Shown one piece after another: positions 43,484 to 52,947 of a stretch of DNA of 64,000 nucleotides. Location of the stretch: the NCBI RefSeq assembly GCF_900099775.1, contig NZ_FMTM01000004.1, forward strand, positions 124,001 through 188,000. Direction: 5' to 3'. The stretch is from Rhizobium mongolense subsp. loessense. GTDB taxonomy: Bacteria; Pseudomonadota; Alphaproteobacteria; Rhizobiales; Rhizobiaceae. Under the pieces are notes generated by a model. That model made no database searches and was not told where the DNA came from. It saw nothing but the letters and a program-made list of their open reading frames with translations. Position 1 is the first letter of the stretch; each line of letters opens with the position of its first letter. Both the position numbers and the translations under genes were made by a program.

Positions 43484-44835
43484 GCCCTGCTCCCATCAGG
43501 TGTCGCCGTGTCGACGGCGACGTCTATCTTGTTCCATCCCTGCGGCAGGGGTGCTGGTCTTTTGATCAGCACCTCTTCCAGAAAGATACCCGTGACTCCG
43601 GCCACGTAAGCGGCTGGCATTCCTCCCGGATAGCGCTCAAGACCGATCACCCGTCCGTCCGAACCGCGCGTCCAGGCATTGGCACGGCCGTCTCCATCGG
43701 CGCGCGGCGCCAAATCCGCATTCGTCGGGCGCAGGTCGTAGAATTGCCCTGTGCCCAGTTGCCCGGGCTGCTGGACCAGGTTCATGCGCGCCATCCGGAT
43801 GTTTCGAATGCCGGCGCAAGACGTCGAAATCAAAGTGATCGCCCCTTCCATTCGGCCGGTTATGTCTTCGACGATCAGGTTCTCGATCGCCCCGGCAGTC
43901 CGCGCCGCGACGCGGTCGACGACATTGATCGTCAACGCCTCTCCCGAACCCCAGAAGCCGTCGAGCGTTTCGTGGCACTCTACTCCAATTCGCGAAAATC
44001 GGACGTTCGATATCCGACCGCCGTCGCGCGAGAAAACTCCGAGCGCGCGGTTGGAGGCCGAGACATTGCAATCCTCGAATACGGCATTTGTGATATCGCC
44101 ATGCGTTTCCGTTCCGATCTTAAGGGCGCAACTCAAGCTTTGGATCGAGCATCGGCGGACGAGAATGTTTTCGCATTGGCCTATGGCGCCACCCGCAGGA
44201 CCCATACTCGTCTTCAGGCAAATGCCGTCGTCAGCGGTCGATATCAGGCAATCTTCGATGATGGCGCCGCGGCATGCATCGAGAACGATACCGTCCGTAT
44301 TGGGAAGACGATGGTCGTTCTCGATCCTCACTCCCCTGACAGCAACATCCGTGCAGTCGACAAAATGCAGCGTCCACATCGGCGAGCGGGATATATGGAT
44401 GGAACTGATCTCAACCCCGTCACAGGCCTCGAAGACGACAACGCGCGGTCGAAAATCGGCCGGGATGAATGTTCCTACCGTCTTGTCGTCGCCGACGATA
44501 AAGCTGTCGCAACCGGCTTCGAGGCGGCCAAAGCCCGTCAGGCTTATCCGCCGCGCATTTTTGGCGACGATCATGCCGCGGTTTGATCTTTCGGCAATGA
44601 CCGAAACGGTCGTATGCGCATACGCGTCATAGTCCGGGACCGGACGCAGGATCGCGCCGGCGGCCAGATGAAGATCGACGCCGGATTTGAGCTGGAGCCC
44701 CCGGCAAAAATGGATACCCGCCTCAAGTACCACGCGCCCGCCGCCTGAAACCGACGCTTGGTCGATCGCTGCTTGCAATCGAGCGGTGTCGTCGCTGCCG
44801 GCCGCAACGATCGAGATTGGAGGCGCCGCGCTCAT
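43471..44835 (-). CDS. Glycoside hydrolase family 28 (polygalacturonase-like)
   Basis: The 454-residue protein has a right-handed beta-helix pattern and GH28 motifs: NTDG with Asp181 and the DD pair Asp202-Asp203 in STADDGICLK. In place of the classical GHG, it reads IGTETHGD with His245, as in exo-acting or rhamnogalacturonan-type GH28 enzymes. The RIK motif of polygalacturonases is not evident. No signal peptide, so it acts in the cytosol on imported oligosaccharides. Overlap ATGA with the GH105 gene upstream. Galacturonate- or rhamnogalacturonan-derived substrates are inferred. Confidence 0.87.
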   Translation of the reverse strand: MSAAPPISIVAAGSDDTARLQAAIDQASVSGGGRVVLEAGIHFCRGLQLKSGVDLHLAAGAILRPVPDYDAYAHTTVSVIAERSNRGMIVAKNARRISLTGFGRLEAGCDSFIVGDDKTVGTFIPADFRPRVVVFEACDGVEISSIHISRSPMWTLHFVDCTDVAVRGVRIENDHRLPNTDGIVLDACRGAIIEDCLISTADDGICLKTSMGPAGGAIGQCENILVRRCSIQSLSCALKIGTETHGDITNAVFEDCNVSASNRALGVFSRDGGRISNVRFSRIGVECHETLDGFWGSGEALTINVVDRVAARTAGAIENLIVEDITGRMEGAITLISTSCAGIRNIRMARMNLVQQPGQLGTGQFYDLRPTNADLAPRADGDGRANAWTRGSDGRVIGLERYPGGMPAAYVAGVTGIFLEEVLIKRPAPLPQGWNKIDVAVDTATPDGSRAWQN

Positions 44836-45926
44836 TGCAGGTGACCGCGCTCCAGAAGGACTTCCGTCAGGAGCAGCATGGTGAGCGCCTGGCCGTAAGG
44901 CGTCGGCACATTCGGTATGCGCCTGTAGAAATCGAGGTCGTGGCCCATCGGTGTGCCGTCCGAAACACCATGGACCACGCCTTCCTCGTCGATGCGCGCC
45001 AGCACGGCCGAAAGCGCCCGCTCGGCGTAGATCCGGTCGCTGCTATCCAGAATGCCGGCATCTACGCCACGCAGTATGCCGTAGGCAATTCCGGCGGTCG
45101 CTGACGTCTCCAGTGGCGACGAGGGGTCGTCCAACAAGGTTGTGAACATCCCGTCCGGCCTCTGGCACGCCTTGAGCGAGCGTACCTGGCTGGCAAGGAC
45201 ATTGGAAAGGTAACGCCGGTCCTTCTCCCCTAGCATCGGCACGAGCTCGAACAGCTCCGGGATGGCCACCGTGATCCAGGCATTACCGCGAGCCCAAAAG
45301 GCATTGGCAAAATTGTGCCGTCCATTGAAGGTCCAGCCATGATACCATAGCCCGCTCACCGGATCCGACAGGTAGCGCGTGTGGATCACGAACTGGTAGA
45401 CAGCTTCGTCGACCCATTCGTCGCGTTTGCAAAGCACGCCAGCGCGCGCGAGGAAGAGGCAGGCCATGAACAGCGTGTCGTCCCAAAGCTCGCCCTCGTT
45501 GAGGCGTTCTTTGACGACGTGTTGAAAACCACCGTCCTCGGTTTTGGGCAGTTCCTTTACCAACCATTCGGCCCAGTCTTCGACAAGGGCGCGAAAATCG
45601 GGGCGATCGACATGCTGAACGAGGATGGCAAGCGGCAGCATCGGAGCCGTGCTGTTGATCTGGCGTGGCGGTAGGCCCCGCTGGATCTGGCTGCTGTACC
45701 AGGCAACGAGGTCCTGAAGCGCTTTTTGATCATCGGTGGAAATCGCGCGTCTTAGGAAGCCGTAAAGACCGACGCCGACTTCCCAATCCCATTCGTCAAA
45801 CTGGATCCCCGAGGTGGAACCGGCGCTCACCAGGCCTTCCCTGATGCCCTTGAGACGGCTGAAAGCCATCGCGACCCGATCGATGGTCGAAAGAAGGGCG
45901 GCATTGTCGACAGATGTTGGGTTCAT
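44832..45926 (-). CDS. Glycoside hydrolase family 105 (unsaturated rhamnogalacturonyl hydrolase-like)
   Basis: From ATG 45926 the 364-residue protein is a GH88/GH105 (alpha/alpha)6-barrel enzyme. ELWDDTLFMACLFLARAG (Asp149-Asp150) fits the catalytic Asp region of YteR, with WDWEVGVGLYGFL and FWARGNAWITVA also family-like. Such enzymes remove unsaturated galacturonyl residues created by pectate or rhamnogalacturonan lyases. It is cytosolic (no signal) and works with the GH28 enzyme and importer of this operon. The TTG at 45944 is an unlikely alternative start. Confidence 0.88.
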   Translation of the reverse strand: MNPTSVDNAALLSTIDRVAMAFSRLKGIREGLVSAGSTSGIQFDEWDWEVGVGLYGFLRRAISTDDQKALQDLVAWYSSQIQRGLPPRQINSTAPMLPLAILVQHVDRPDFRALVEDWAEWLVKELPKTEDGGFQHVVKERLNEGELWDDTLFMACLFLARAGVLCKRDEWVDEAVYQFVIHTRYLSDPVSGLWYHGWTFNGRHNFANAFWARGNAWITVAIPELFELVPMLGEKDRRYLSNVLASQVRSLKACQRPDGMFTTLLDDPSSPLETSATAGIAYGILRGVDAGILDSSDRIYAERALSAVLARIDEEGVVHGVSDGTPMGHDLDFYRRIPNVPTPYGQALTMLLLTEVLLERGHLQ

Positions 45927-45940
45927 GCTGGCACCTATAT

Positions 45941-48451
45941 TCAAGAGTAGAATGGTCTTTCAGTGCCAGCGTCGGATGCTGCACTGTCGTAGGTAAGGAT
46001 TGGATGCGGTTGATCGTGAGCCAAGGGCCTGGCCTGCCCACCGAGCGACAGCCCGTCGACATAAGACAAACTGATGGCCGGACCGCCCCTTGGCGTCAGC
46101 ACAAGACGCCGACGCTCGGGCTCGAAGGAGACCGCCGTCTGGCGGATGCGCTCGACGAAGGTCGTGAACGCGTCGCCATCGCCGCATCCGACGATCGCTG
46201 CCCAGCCACAAAGCGACCCGTAGGAACGCACTTCTCGGCCAGCCGTTGGACCGTCCGAAATCAGGTCCAGACCGTTTGACGCGTAGATTGCAGAAAAACC
46301 GTTGCCCGAGCGTGCCATCAGCCAATTGGCGTCGATGATGAGATCGTCCAGACCGTCGCGGCCGATATAGGCATGCGTCCATGCATGCCGTGCATCGCGG
46401 GTTTCCTCAATCAGGAGGGCGACATCACGATGCTGGGCGACGCGCGGCAGGATGCCGTTGCCGGCCCAATAGGACGGCCTTTGATTGCCCCATGGATCAT
46501 CTTCGCCAGGATGATTGATCCAGAGCCTTGCCATGGGATGGCCAGCCAGGCGCACATCGATGACATGCTGCTGATGTCCCTTCTGCCCAGTCTTGTGATC
46601 GATGACGGTCGAAAGCTGTGCGGCTTCGTTCTTGAAAAGGACGAGCTTTGCGCTCTCCAGGCCCTGACTATAGCGAGCCTCCACGCTTCTGCCGGGCACC
46701 AGGTTTGCAAGATCGGCGAGATCGGCAGGCGGTTCGTAGCTGCCGGCGCAAAACAACGGCAACGATGCCACCCCGTTGTTGAGCCAACCGGTTCCGAAAG
46801 CGACCTGTGCGAAGGGAGCGAGCTCGGTCAGAGGGCCGGCGCGCAGCTCTTTGTCATAGGCGCGGCCCTGCGATCCGGCCGGAACACCAGAAAGCGTGTG
46901 CAGGGCGATCATCCGGAAAATGAGATCGAGCTGCGCACGCGCGCGGTCGGCAATAGGCGCCTCAGCCCAGCGCTCCAGCGCCAGCAGCCCGATGAAGTCG
47001 ACCGGGTAGTATGCCGCCGAATTCCATTCCGCAAGGCCGTGGGCTTCCACACTGTCGAACCAGCGCGCCAGGCGCGCGGCGGCGAGCTCTGCCTGCTGTC
47101 TTCCTGTCCTGCCCGAAGCTGAAAAGGTCTCCTGCGGCAAGAAAAGCCCTGCCAAGAGCTGGCTTGTGTGAAAGCACAGCACGTGGTTTTCGCTCCAAAA
47201 CCACATTGCGTCATTGCCCGGTTCGTCGACCCAATAGCGGTAAGAAAGAACGGAGTGCTTTATGCGATCGGCGGTGCCGGCCGGCATTTGAGCGGCATGG
47301 GCGCCAAGCAGCCAAAGGAGCGGCACCATGATGAAATCCGAGCAATCTTCACGCGCATCGATGGCGGCGAGCGTTGCATTTATGATGCGGTCAAAACTCG
47401 CCTGGTCTTGGTAGCCGGTTTCCATCATTGCAATGATGCGCGCCACACGATCAGCACCGAAGCGGGCGCTGTATTCGAGCGCTTGTCGCTTGCGATCCTT
47501 CAGTGTCGCCTTGAGTGACGATGGAGAAATGTTTGCAAGAAAGGCGGCATCGATGACGCGCGTGACCGACCCCGGCCCGCTGCCTATCGTCAGATGCACG
47601 CCATGATAGCCATCTGCAATGCGACACACATTTTCGGCTATGAGACGGCTTTGATGGGCACGCAGGGTCAAGAGCGAGTGTGCAAGAACCGGCCGCTCAT
47701 GGCCGTGGCCGATGACCTTCAGCTCCACCGGCACGTCGCGCTTTGGCGCCGCATCGAAGACCAGTTCCAATGGCTGGTTGACGAAGACGTCGCGTGCAGG
47801 GCGCACACCGCGCGCGAGGTTTTCCAGTTCGCGGACTTCGTCCTGATCCAGCGCCACAGGCAACAGTACGCATAGCGGCTCCTTGTCCAGCACTTCAAGT
47901 TCGAAGAACCAGATCGTGTCGCGTTCGGCAAGGTCCTCGGAGTGAACGAGAATCTGGTTGTCGCCGGCTTCCAGCGACAGCGCGATGTCCGTTGAACTTT
48001 CCAGATTGCGCCTGAATGGTTCGAAACGCACCGCTTCCTGCCCATTGACCCATATGCGAACGCCGCCGCAGGTCTTGAGCCTGAGATGCAAGAGACGGGG
48101 CGACGCCGTCCTGAAAGTGCCCCTCAGCCATCGACGCAGATGGGTTGGCACGTGCCAGAATCCGGTGAACTCGACGCGGCGGTTTGGGCCAGGTAGGTAG
48201 AGGCTCTTTGTCGGCCACGACGTATCGGCAATGAGTTCCCGCCCGACCATTGTTGACCAGAAAGCCTTGCGGCACGGCAGATCCCCAACGTCGACGAATC
48301 CATTGATGAAACGATAGTCGACGCGATCTTCCGCCGTCGCAGCGATGCCAGGAAAATAGCTGGCGATGAGGTCAGAAACCGCCCAAGCCGTCACGGTCTG
48401 ACCTTGGCCAACATAGTATGCAGCCGCCTCGAGGCCCGGCCCTTCGTTCAC
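45941..48451 (-). CDS. Large uncharacterised protein, probable carbohydrate-active enzyme
   Basis: GTG 48451 follows GGAGGAGG by 6 bases and gives 836 residues without a signal peptide. About residues 85-190 look like a galactose-binding-type beta-sandwich (RVEFTGFWHVPTHLRRWLRG, LKTCGGVRIWVNGQEAVRFE). The middle (about 320-560) is helical with Trp/Tyr/His-rich motifs, including WFWSENHVLCFHTSQLLAG (around 417-435) and EWNSAAYYPVDFIGLLALE (around 475-493), reminiscent of an (alpha/alpha)n toroid. The C-terminus (about 620-836) looks like beta-sheet. I do not recognise a named family. Position as the first gene of the operon with GH28 and GH105 suggests a glycosidase or lyase for rhamnogalacturonan-like oligosaccharides. 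Confidence 0.75.
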   Translation of the reverse strand: MNEGPGLEAAAYYVGQGQTVTAWAVSDLIASYFPGIAATAEDRVDYRFINGFVDVGDLPCRKAFWSTMVGRELIADTSWPTKSLYLPGPNRRVEFTGFWHVPTHLRRWLRGTFRTASPRLLHLRLKTCGGVRIWVNGQEAVRFEPFRRNLESSTDIALSLEAGDNQILVHSEDLAERDTIWFFELEVLDKEPLCVLLPVALDQDEVRELENLARGVRPARDVFVNQPLELVFDAAPKRDVPVELKVIGHGHERPVLAHSLLTLRAHQSRLIAENVCRIADGYHGVHLTIGSGPGSVTRVIDAAFLANISPSSLKATLKDRKRQALEYSARFGADRVARIIAMMETGYQDQASFDRIINATLAAIDAREDCSDFIMVPLLWLLGAHAAQMPAGTADRIKHSVLSYRYWVDEPGNDAMWFWSENHVLCFHTSQLLAGLFLPQETFSASGRTGRQQAELAAARLARWFDSVEAHGLAEWNSAAYYPVDFIGLLALERWAEAPIADRARAQLDLIFRMIALHTLSGVPAGSQGRAYDKELRAGPLTELAPFAQVAFGTGWLNNGVASLPLFCAGSYEPPADLADLANLVPGRSVEARYSQGLESAKLVLFKNEAAQLSTVIDHKTGQKGHQQHVIDVRLAGHPMARLWINHPGEDDPWGNQRPSYWAGNGILPRVAQHRDVALLIEETRDARHAWTHAYIGRDGLDDLIIDANWLMARSGNGFSAIYASNGLDLISDGPTAGREVRSYGSLCGWAAIVGCGDGDAFTTFVERIRQTAVSFEPERRRLVLTPRGGPAISLSYVDGLSLGGQARPLAHDQPHPILTYDSAASDAGTERPFYS

Positions 48452-48472
48452 AGATCGCCTCCTCCGCAATCG

Positions 48473-48490
48473 AATGAAAAATTTTTCATT
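48473..48490. promoter_or_regulatory. Perfect 18-base palindrome, candidate LacI operator
   Basis: AATGAAAAATTTTTCATT is a perfect palindrome 22 bases upstream of the GTG that starts the hydrolase-transporter operon. Together with the related palindrome at 48615 it brackets the divergent promoter. Candidate binding site of the LacI-family protein encoded at 39.3 kb. Confidence 0.6.
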
Positions 48491-48614
48491 TCCGGTTTTG
48501 TGCGCGTTCTTTTAAGTTTTGCTCAAATATCCACGCAACTGCCGCAGAAAATAGCTTGACGGCAGGAATGTCAAGTATATGAAATTCGTTCATCGACGAT
48601 CTCAATCGCGATTT

Positions 48615-48630
48615 ATGAAAATGTTTTCAT
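48615..48630. promoter_or_regulatory. Near-perfect palindrome abutting a ribosome binding site, candidate LacI operator
   Basis: ATGAAAA-TG-TTTTCAT has seven-base arms around TG and is immediately followed by GGGAGG of the binding-protein gene. The half-site ATGAAAA is shared with the palindrome at 48473. Occupation would block both transcription start and leader. Confidence 0.6.
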
Positions 48631-48642
48631 GGGAGGATGAAA

Positions 48643-49926
48643 ATGAAGCACTCTATTTCGGCAGCATTCGCGCTCGTTCTGACGGCCGGTTCCTTCGCGT
48701 GGTCCAGCATGGCCATGGCGGAAACCAAGACGATTACTTTCCTGTTCACCGACGACGACCAGGCTTACGTCGAGCGAATGGAAGCACTCAGCAAGGAATT
48801 CGAGGCCGCACATCCCGACGTCAAGGTCAACTTTGTGTCGTCCGGCTATGACGCCGTTTCCAAGCAACTGCCTGTGCAGCTTGCCGTCGGCGAGGGGCCG
48901 GATGTCGCCAAGATTTCCGACTGGCAGCTTGCGCCATATTACCTCGACATGCGTCCTTACATGAAAGACGCGGAAGGTTTCGCCAAGCTGCATGGCGACA
49001 GTCTCAACATTCTTCGCTTTCCGGGCGTCAATGATCCGCAGTCGATCAACGGATATGTCGCGTCGCAGACATTCAATCTGCCGTTTGTAAACAAAACGCT
49101 TTTCGAACAGGCAGGCGAACCGCTTCCGAAACCCGACGCCACGTTGAAGGAAATCGTCGAAGCGTCCGCGCGTGTTGCCAAGGCCACGGGTGCCCAAATT
49201 CCCTTCACGATGGATCGATCGGGGCATCGCTTTTCCGGCGCCGCATTCTCGTATGGAGCGACCTACGTCAAGGACGGCAAGTTCTCGTTTCCGGACGATG
49301 CCGCCAAGCGTTACATTGCAGATCTTTACAACTGGACACAGGACGGTTCCTTCCCGAAGGAAATGTGGGGAGCGGCCGGCGGATCCCAGTACAAGAACAT
49401 GGGCGACGAATTCGTCAACGGTAACGTCGTGACCTATCTTGCCGGCAACTGGATGGTGAACCCGTTCCAGCAGAAGATTGGCGATGCTTTCGATTGGACC
49501 GCGATCAGCGCGCCGTGCGGCGATGCCGGCTGCTACGCCATGCCGGGCGGCACCGCGATTGTTGGCTTCAAGCGCACCAAGTATCCGGAGACCGTCGCCG
49601 CCTTCATCGAGTTTCTGGGTTCCGAAAAAATCCAGCGTGAGGTCGCCGAGAATTACGTTATTCTGACAGGCGCCGACATCAAGGACCCGCAGTACAAGCT
49701 CGCGAGCGACAATGCTAAGGATGCGATGGCCGTCTTTTTGGCGAGCCGCAAGAACGTGCCGCAGGCAGCGCGCGACATGGAGCGCATGAAGGGATCCTCA
49801 GCGATCTACCAGTTGATCGTCCAGAGAATGAGCCAGTTGATCGTCGGCGAACTGTCGCTCGACGAAACCTATGCGGCGATGAGCGCCGACGTCGACAAGA
49901 CCAACCAGGCAATCGCTGCCAAATAG
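48643..49926 (+). CDS. Carbohydrate ABC transporter substrate-binding protein
   Basis: ATG 48643 lies 6 bases after GGGAGG; the ATG at 48637 is too close to it. The 427-residue protein has a signal peptide (about 1-26, ending SSMAMAE) and the SBP_bac_1 fold: KTITFLFTDDDQAYVERMEA, VGEGPDVAKISDWQLAPYYL, YLAGNWMVNPFQQ and MPGGTAIVGFKRTKYPETVA. It belongs with the permeases and ATPase at 40.3-43.5 kb although encoded divergently. Two related palindromes lie between them. Ligand inferred to be a pectin-derived oligosaccharide. Confidence 0.9.
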   Translation: MKHSISAAFALVLTAGSFAWSSMAMAETKTITFLFTDDDQAYVERMEALSKEFEAAHPDVKVNFVSSGYDAVSKQLPVQLAVGEGPDVAKISDWQLAPYYLDMRPYMKDAEGFAKLHGDSLNILRFPGVNDPQSINGYVASQTFNLPFVNKTLFEQAGEPLPKPDATLKEIVEASARVAKATGAQIPFTMDRSGHRFSGAAFSYGATYVKDGKFSFPDDAAKRYIADLYNWTQDGSFPKEMWGAAGGSQYKNMGDEFVNGNVVTYLAGNWMVNPFQQKIGDAFDWTAISAPCGDAGCYAMPGGTAIVGFKRTKYPETVAAFIEFLGSEKIQREVAENYVILTGADIKDPQYKLASDNAKDAMAVFLASRKNVPQAARDMERMKGSSAIYQLIVQRMSQLIVGELSLDETYAAMSADVDKTNQAIAAK

Positions 49927-49958
49927 CCGGCCACACTTGTCTCGCAGAATGCCAATCC

Positions 49959-49985
49959 TCCACGGCCTTGACCGAAGGCCGTGGA
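49959..49985 (+). terminator. Hairpin downstream of the binding-protein gene
   Basis: TCCACGGCCTT and AAGGCCGTGGA form a perfect 11-base-pair stem with a five-base loop, 33 bases after the stop. No U-tract follows, so it may act as a transcript-stabilising hairpin or weak terminator between convergent genes. Confidence 0.5.
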
Positions 49986-50069
49986 TCGCAGCGCGCAAAC
50001 GGTCGGTGCAGGCTGTGTGAATGCTCGACAGTTTTGGCGGTGATCCTTCCAAAGACTGCGTTCGGCCTT

Positions 50070-50275
50070 TCGTTGTTGGAGACGAGCGTTGTAGGCTGGA
50101 GGTTGCCGACCTGATTGGCCTCGCGCAACGCGGTCATCACTGACAGCGACGTGTAGAGCGCCGGCATCCGCTTTGGATTGAACCGGCCACCATAGAGTTC
50201 GGCTCCCCGACCCGAGAGTGGCTGGCGAGCATAGAGCGGGTTCACCGCCCGGTTGAGCTTACCTCCATATCGCAT
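50070..50275 (-). pseudogene. RES-domain toxin, C-terminally truncated
   Basis: From ATG 50275 the frame reads MRYGGKLNRAVNPLYARQPL, SGRGAELYGGRFNPKRMPAL, YTSLSVMTALREANQVGNLQ, PTTLVS, which is the N-terminal half of a RES toxin. After about 68 residues the match stops at about 50070, and the remainder of the domain with its later catalytic residues is missing; the frame runs on into unrelated DNA. RES toxins degrade NAD+. It follows the antitoxin gene by 9 bases, so the pair is a RES-Xre module with a dead toxin. Confidence 0.75.
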
Positions 50276-50284
50276 TGGCTGGGA

Positions 50285-50635
50285 CTATGCATGTATGCCG
50301 GCGTCGACCGCGTCGATATAATCGAGCACCTCATCCGAACGGCCGTCGCGCACCAGCTGCATGGCTGTCTGGCCCGAGAAGCCGGACAGGGGCTCTGAGC
50401 GGTACCAGGCATAGGCCATCAAAGGCGAGCCGAAGCGCGGCTCGACCTTGTTGACGACTTCGATCATCTCGCGCAGACGCCGCTGCGTCTTGCCGGAGCG
50501 GAAACGGTCCTTGCGTTGGATTGCGTCCTTGCCGAGACCGGCCGTGCGGGCGATCTCTTCTCTGGTCGTGCGGAAGGCGTCCGCGATCTTGTGCGGTGCA
50601 AACAGCCCGTTATCCGCATATTGGGCGAGATCCAT
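50285..50635 (-). CDS. Xre/MbcA/ParS-family antitoxin of a RES-Xre module
   Basis: ATG 50635 is 5 bases after GGAGGTGA. The 116-residue protein has an N-terminal helical DNA-binding part (KIADAFRTTREEIARTAGLG) and the MbcA/ParS C-terminal domain (LMAYAWYRSEPLSGFSGQTA, MQLVRDGRSDEVLDYIDAV). The last residues normally plug the RES active site. The antitoxin is intact, while the toxin downstream is truncated, so it may persist as a regulator only. Confidence 0.85.
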   Translation of the reverse strand: MDLAQYADNGLFAPHKIADAFRTTREEIARTAGLGKDAIQRKDRFRSGKTQRRLREMIEVVNKVEPRFGSPLMAYAWYRSEPLSGFSGQTAMQLVRDGRSDEVLDYIDAVDAGIHA

Positions 50636-50644
50636 CTCTCTCAC

Positions 50645-51512
50645 CTCCGTTCAAGTCTGCCAATCTCTCTGACGGTATATAGCGTCAGAAGCGCCGGCAT
50701 TTAATCGAACTGATCGCAAACAACGCGAGTTGATCCGGATTGGGCTGCATGGAAAGGTTGAGTGCGGCTGCAAGGGGCCCGCGCGCTCTTAGCTAGGGAC
50801 TTCTGCTTTCTGAGAGGGCCGAACGGTCCTACGACCCTACAGTTTTCGTTGAAGCGAGCTCTCGAGCGGGCAAGGTGGCAATGCAACCTTCAACTCGCAG
50901 TCAAAGGGAAAAGCAAATCCCGGTCGAAGTTCGCTCGCAGCCTGACGGGATCGTTTGCGCTACGATTGACCGTTAATCTCAGCGACTGCTGCCTGATGGG
51001 CTTCGTTCTTTTTACCCGTCCCTGCCCACAAGGCCAGCAAAATGACAGCAATGATCAGGTAACAAATTTTGCTCGATAAGGTTCGCAACGCACTGTTGCC
51101 ACGCGTACACTCGAACTGGCTCAATTATTCGCGCTCCCTACTGTTGGGCGTTGTTTGGCGCCATATTTAATGCTTTAGAAAGGTTGCATGAACATCCAAA
51201 TGTGGGACCCTAATGTGCGTGAGGCGTATGGCTTCGACGCGCGCTTTTTTGGATGAAGCGGCGTTATCCTGCATCTCGTGCAGTCCCTTGATGGCGAATG
51301 CCGCGGCTTCCCATCATGCGTCAATGGCCGAGATTCGATTGGCGTCGGCCTCACCCAGACAATGCCCTTGAGCCGATCGTTGTATTCGACGAGTGGTCTT
51401 ATCAGCGTAAACGATCAAAGACGAACGGGGCCCAGGATCCGTCGTTAGCCTCGTGCGTGGCGCAAAAGAGGTTCGTCTTACCATTTGGCCGCCGCGCCAT
51501 ATATTCTCGAAT
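50645..51512. other. Intergenic region with no confident gene
   Basis: About 870 bases between the antitoxin and the NfeD-type gene. A small TTG-initiated minus-strand frame is listed separately. Other frames (for example 51298-51516 plus) show nothing recognisable. The promoter of the NfeD-slipin-protease operon presumably lies near the right end. Confidence 0.4.
50960..51088 (-). CDS. Possible 42-residue membrane peptide
   Basis: A frame from TTG 51088 encodes a short basic start, a hydrophobic segment CYLIIAVILLALWAG (about residues 9-23) and a polar tail (TGKKNEAHQAAVAEINGQS). The layout fits a small single-span membrane protein. No ATG/GTG start and no clear ribosome binding site, so support is weak. 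Confidence 0.3.
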   Translation of the reverse strand: MRTLSSKICYLIIAVILLALWAGTGKKNEAHQAAVAEINGQS

Positions 51513-52919
51513 ATGAATATCCTATGGAAGAGGCCAAGGCGCTTAGGGATTTGGCGGCGAATGTCGCCAATACTCGCCTTGTCGTTGATCCTGATTTCGC
51601 CGTTCGCTTCCGCAGCTTCTGTGTTTGCAGCAGAGCGCGTTGCCATTGTGCTGAAGTTGAACGGTGCTGTCGGACCAGCGATGGCTGACTATGTAAAACG
51701 CGGTCTTCAACATGCCGATGAAACCAGTGCGAGCCTGGTCGTCCTGCAGATGGACACGCCGGGCGGCCTCGACACTTCGATGCGGGACATCATCCGCGCG
51801 ATCATCGCCTCGCCAGTGCCTGTGGCAGGTTTTGTGGCGCCCAGTGGCGCACGTGCTGCCAGTGCCGGGACTTATATTCTCTACGCCAGCCACATTGCAG
51901 CCATGGCCCCGGGCACCAATCTGGGCGCAGCGACACCGATCTCGCTTGGCGGAAGCCCTTTCGATGGCGACCCTGAACCGGGCAAGGATGAACCGAAGGA
52001 GCCGGGCAGGCAGCCACAGTCACCACGCAATGCCAGTGAAGCGAAAGCCATCAACGATGCGGTCGCCTATATTCGCGGACTTGCCGAACTGCGCAATCGC
52101 AATGCCGACTGGGCAGAGCGTGCCGTGCGCGAAGCTGCAAGCCTTTCATCGGCCGCCGCCGCACGAGAGCATGTCATCGACTACACCGCGGCCACCATCG
52201 AGGATCTCCTGAGGCAGGCTCAAGGGCGCAAGGTGCGGGTCGGCCAAAGGGATGTCCAGCTCGAAACCGCAGGGCTTGCTGTCCACGTACTCGAACCGGA
52301 TTGGCGAACGCGCCTGCTTTCCGTCATTACCGATCCGAACATTGCCCTAATCCTCATGGTGATTGGCATATACGGCCTGATCTTCGAATTTCTTGCCCCG
52401 GGAACCCTGATGCCCGGTACAATCGGCAGTATCTGCCTGCTGCTTGGACTCTATGCCCTGGCATTGCTGCCGGTGAGCTACGCCGGCGTCGGATTGCTCG
52501 CCCTTGGTGCCGGGCTGACAGTGGCCGAGGCGCACGCGCCCTCTTTCGGCGCCCTCGGTATCAGCGGCGGGATTGCACTGGTGCTCGGTGCGGCTCTTCT
52601 GTTCGACACGGATCTCCCCGAGCTTGAAGTCTCCTCGTCCGTATTGGCCGGCATCGCCATTGCCTGTTTCGCTTTCAGTCTCATCGTTGCCCGCCTCGCA
52701 ATCGTTTCGCACCGGCGCAAAGTCGGCACCGGCACCGAGCAGATGATCGGTATTTCGGGCAAAGTCGACAGTTGGAAGGGCGCCTCGGGATATGTCATCG
52801 CGCATGGCGAACGCTGGAGGGCAACCTCCAGCGAACCGCTCGTCGCCGGCGATAGCGTTAGGGTGACCGGTCGAACCGGGCTGACGTTAGACGTCGTGCG
52901 CCGGGCGCAGGAGACTTAG
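51513..52919 (+). CDS. NfeD-family membrane serine protease (ClpP-class, long form)
   Basis: From ATG 51513 the protein has 468 residues: signal peptide (about 16-40), an SppA/ClpP-like protease domain with the Ser in [17 protein letters not shown] (Ser117) and the Lys in [13 protein letters not shown] (Lys178), four to five membrane segments (about 270-410) and a C-terminal OB-like NfeD domain. Long NfeD proteins cleave near the C-terminus of the stomatin encoded in the same operon. ATG 51561 is a plausible shorter start. The slipin gene follows by 28 bases with a strong ribosome binding site. Confidence 0.88.
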   Translation: MNILWKRPRRLGIWRRMSPILALSLILISPFASAASVFAAERVAIVLKLNGAVGPAMADYVKRGLQHADETSASLVVLQMDTPGGLDTSMRDIIRAIIASPVPVAGFVAPSGARAASAGTYILYASHIAAMAPGTNLGAATPISLGGSPFDGDPEPGKDEPKEPGRQPQSPRNASEAKAINDAVAYIRGLAELRNRNADWAERAVREAASLSSAAAAREHVIDYTAATIEDLLRQAQGRKVRVGQRDVQLETAGLAVHVLEPDWRTRLLSVITDPNIALILMVIGIYGLIFEFLAPGTLMPGTIGSICLLLGLYALALLPVSYAGVGLLALGAGLTVAEAHAPSFGALGISGGIALVLGAALLFDTDLPELEVSSSVLAGIAIACFAFSLIVARLAIVSHRRKVGTGTEQMIGISGKVDSWKGASGYVIAHGERWRATSSEPLVAGDSVRVTGRTGLTLDVVRRAQET

Positions 52920-52947
52920 CGGCTTTCACAAAGCAGGAGGAAGCGTC

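Noticed and set aside
43744..44632. Two long plus-strand frames antisense to GH28
   Set aside because: GH28 motifs are on the minus strand; composition of the other frames is unlike real protein.
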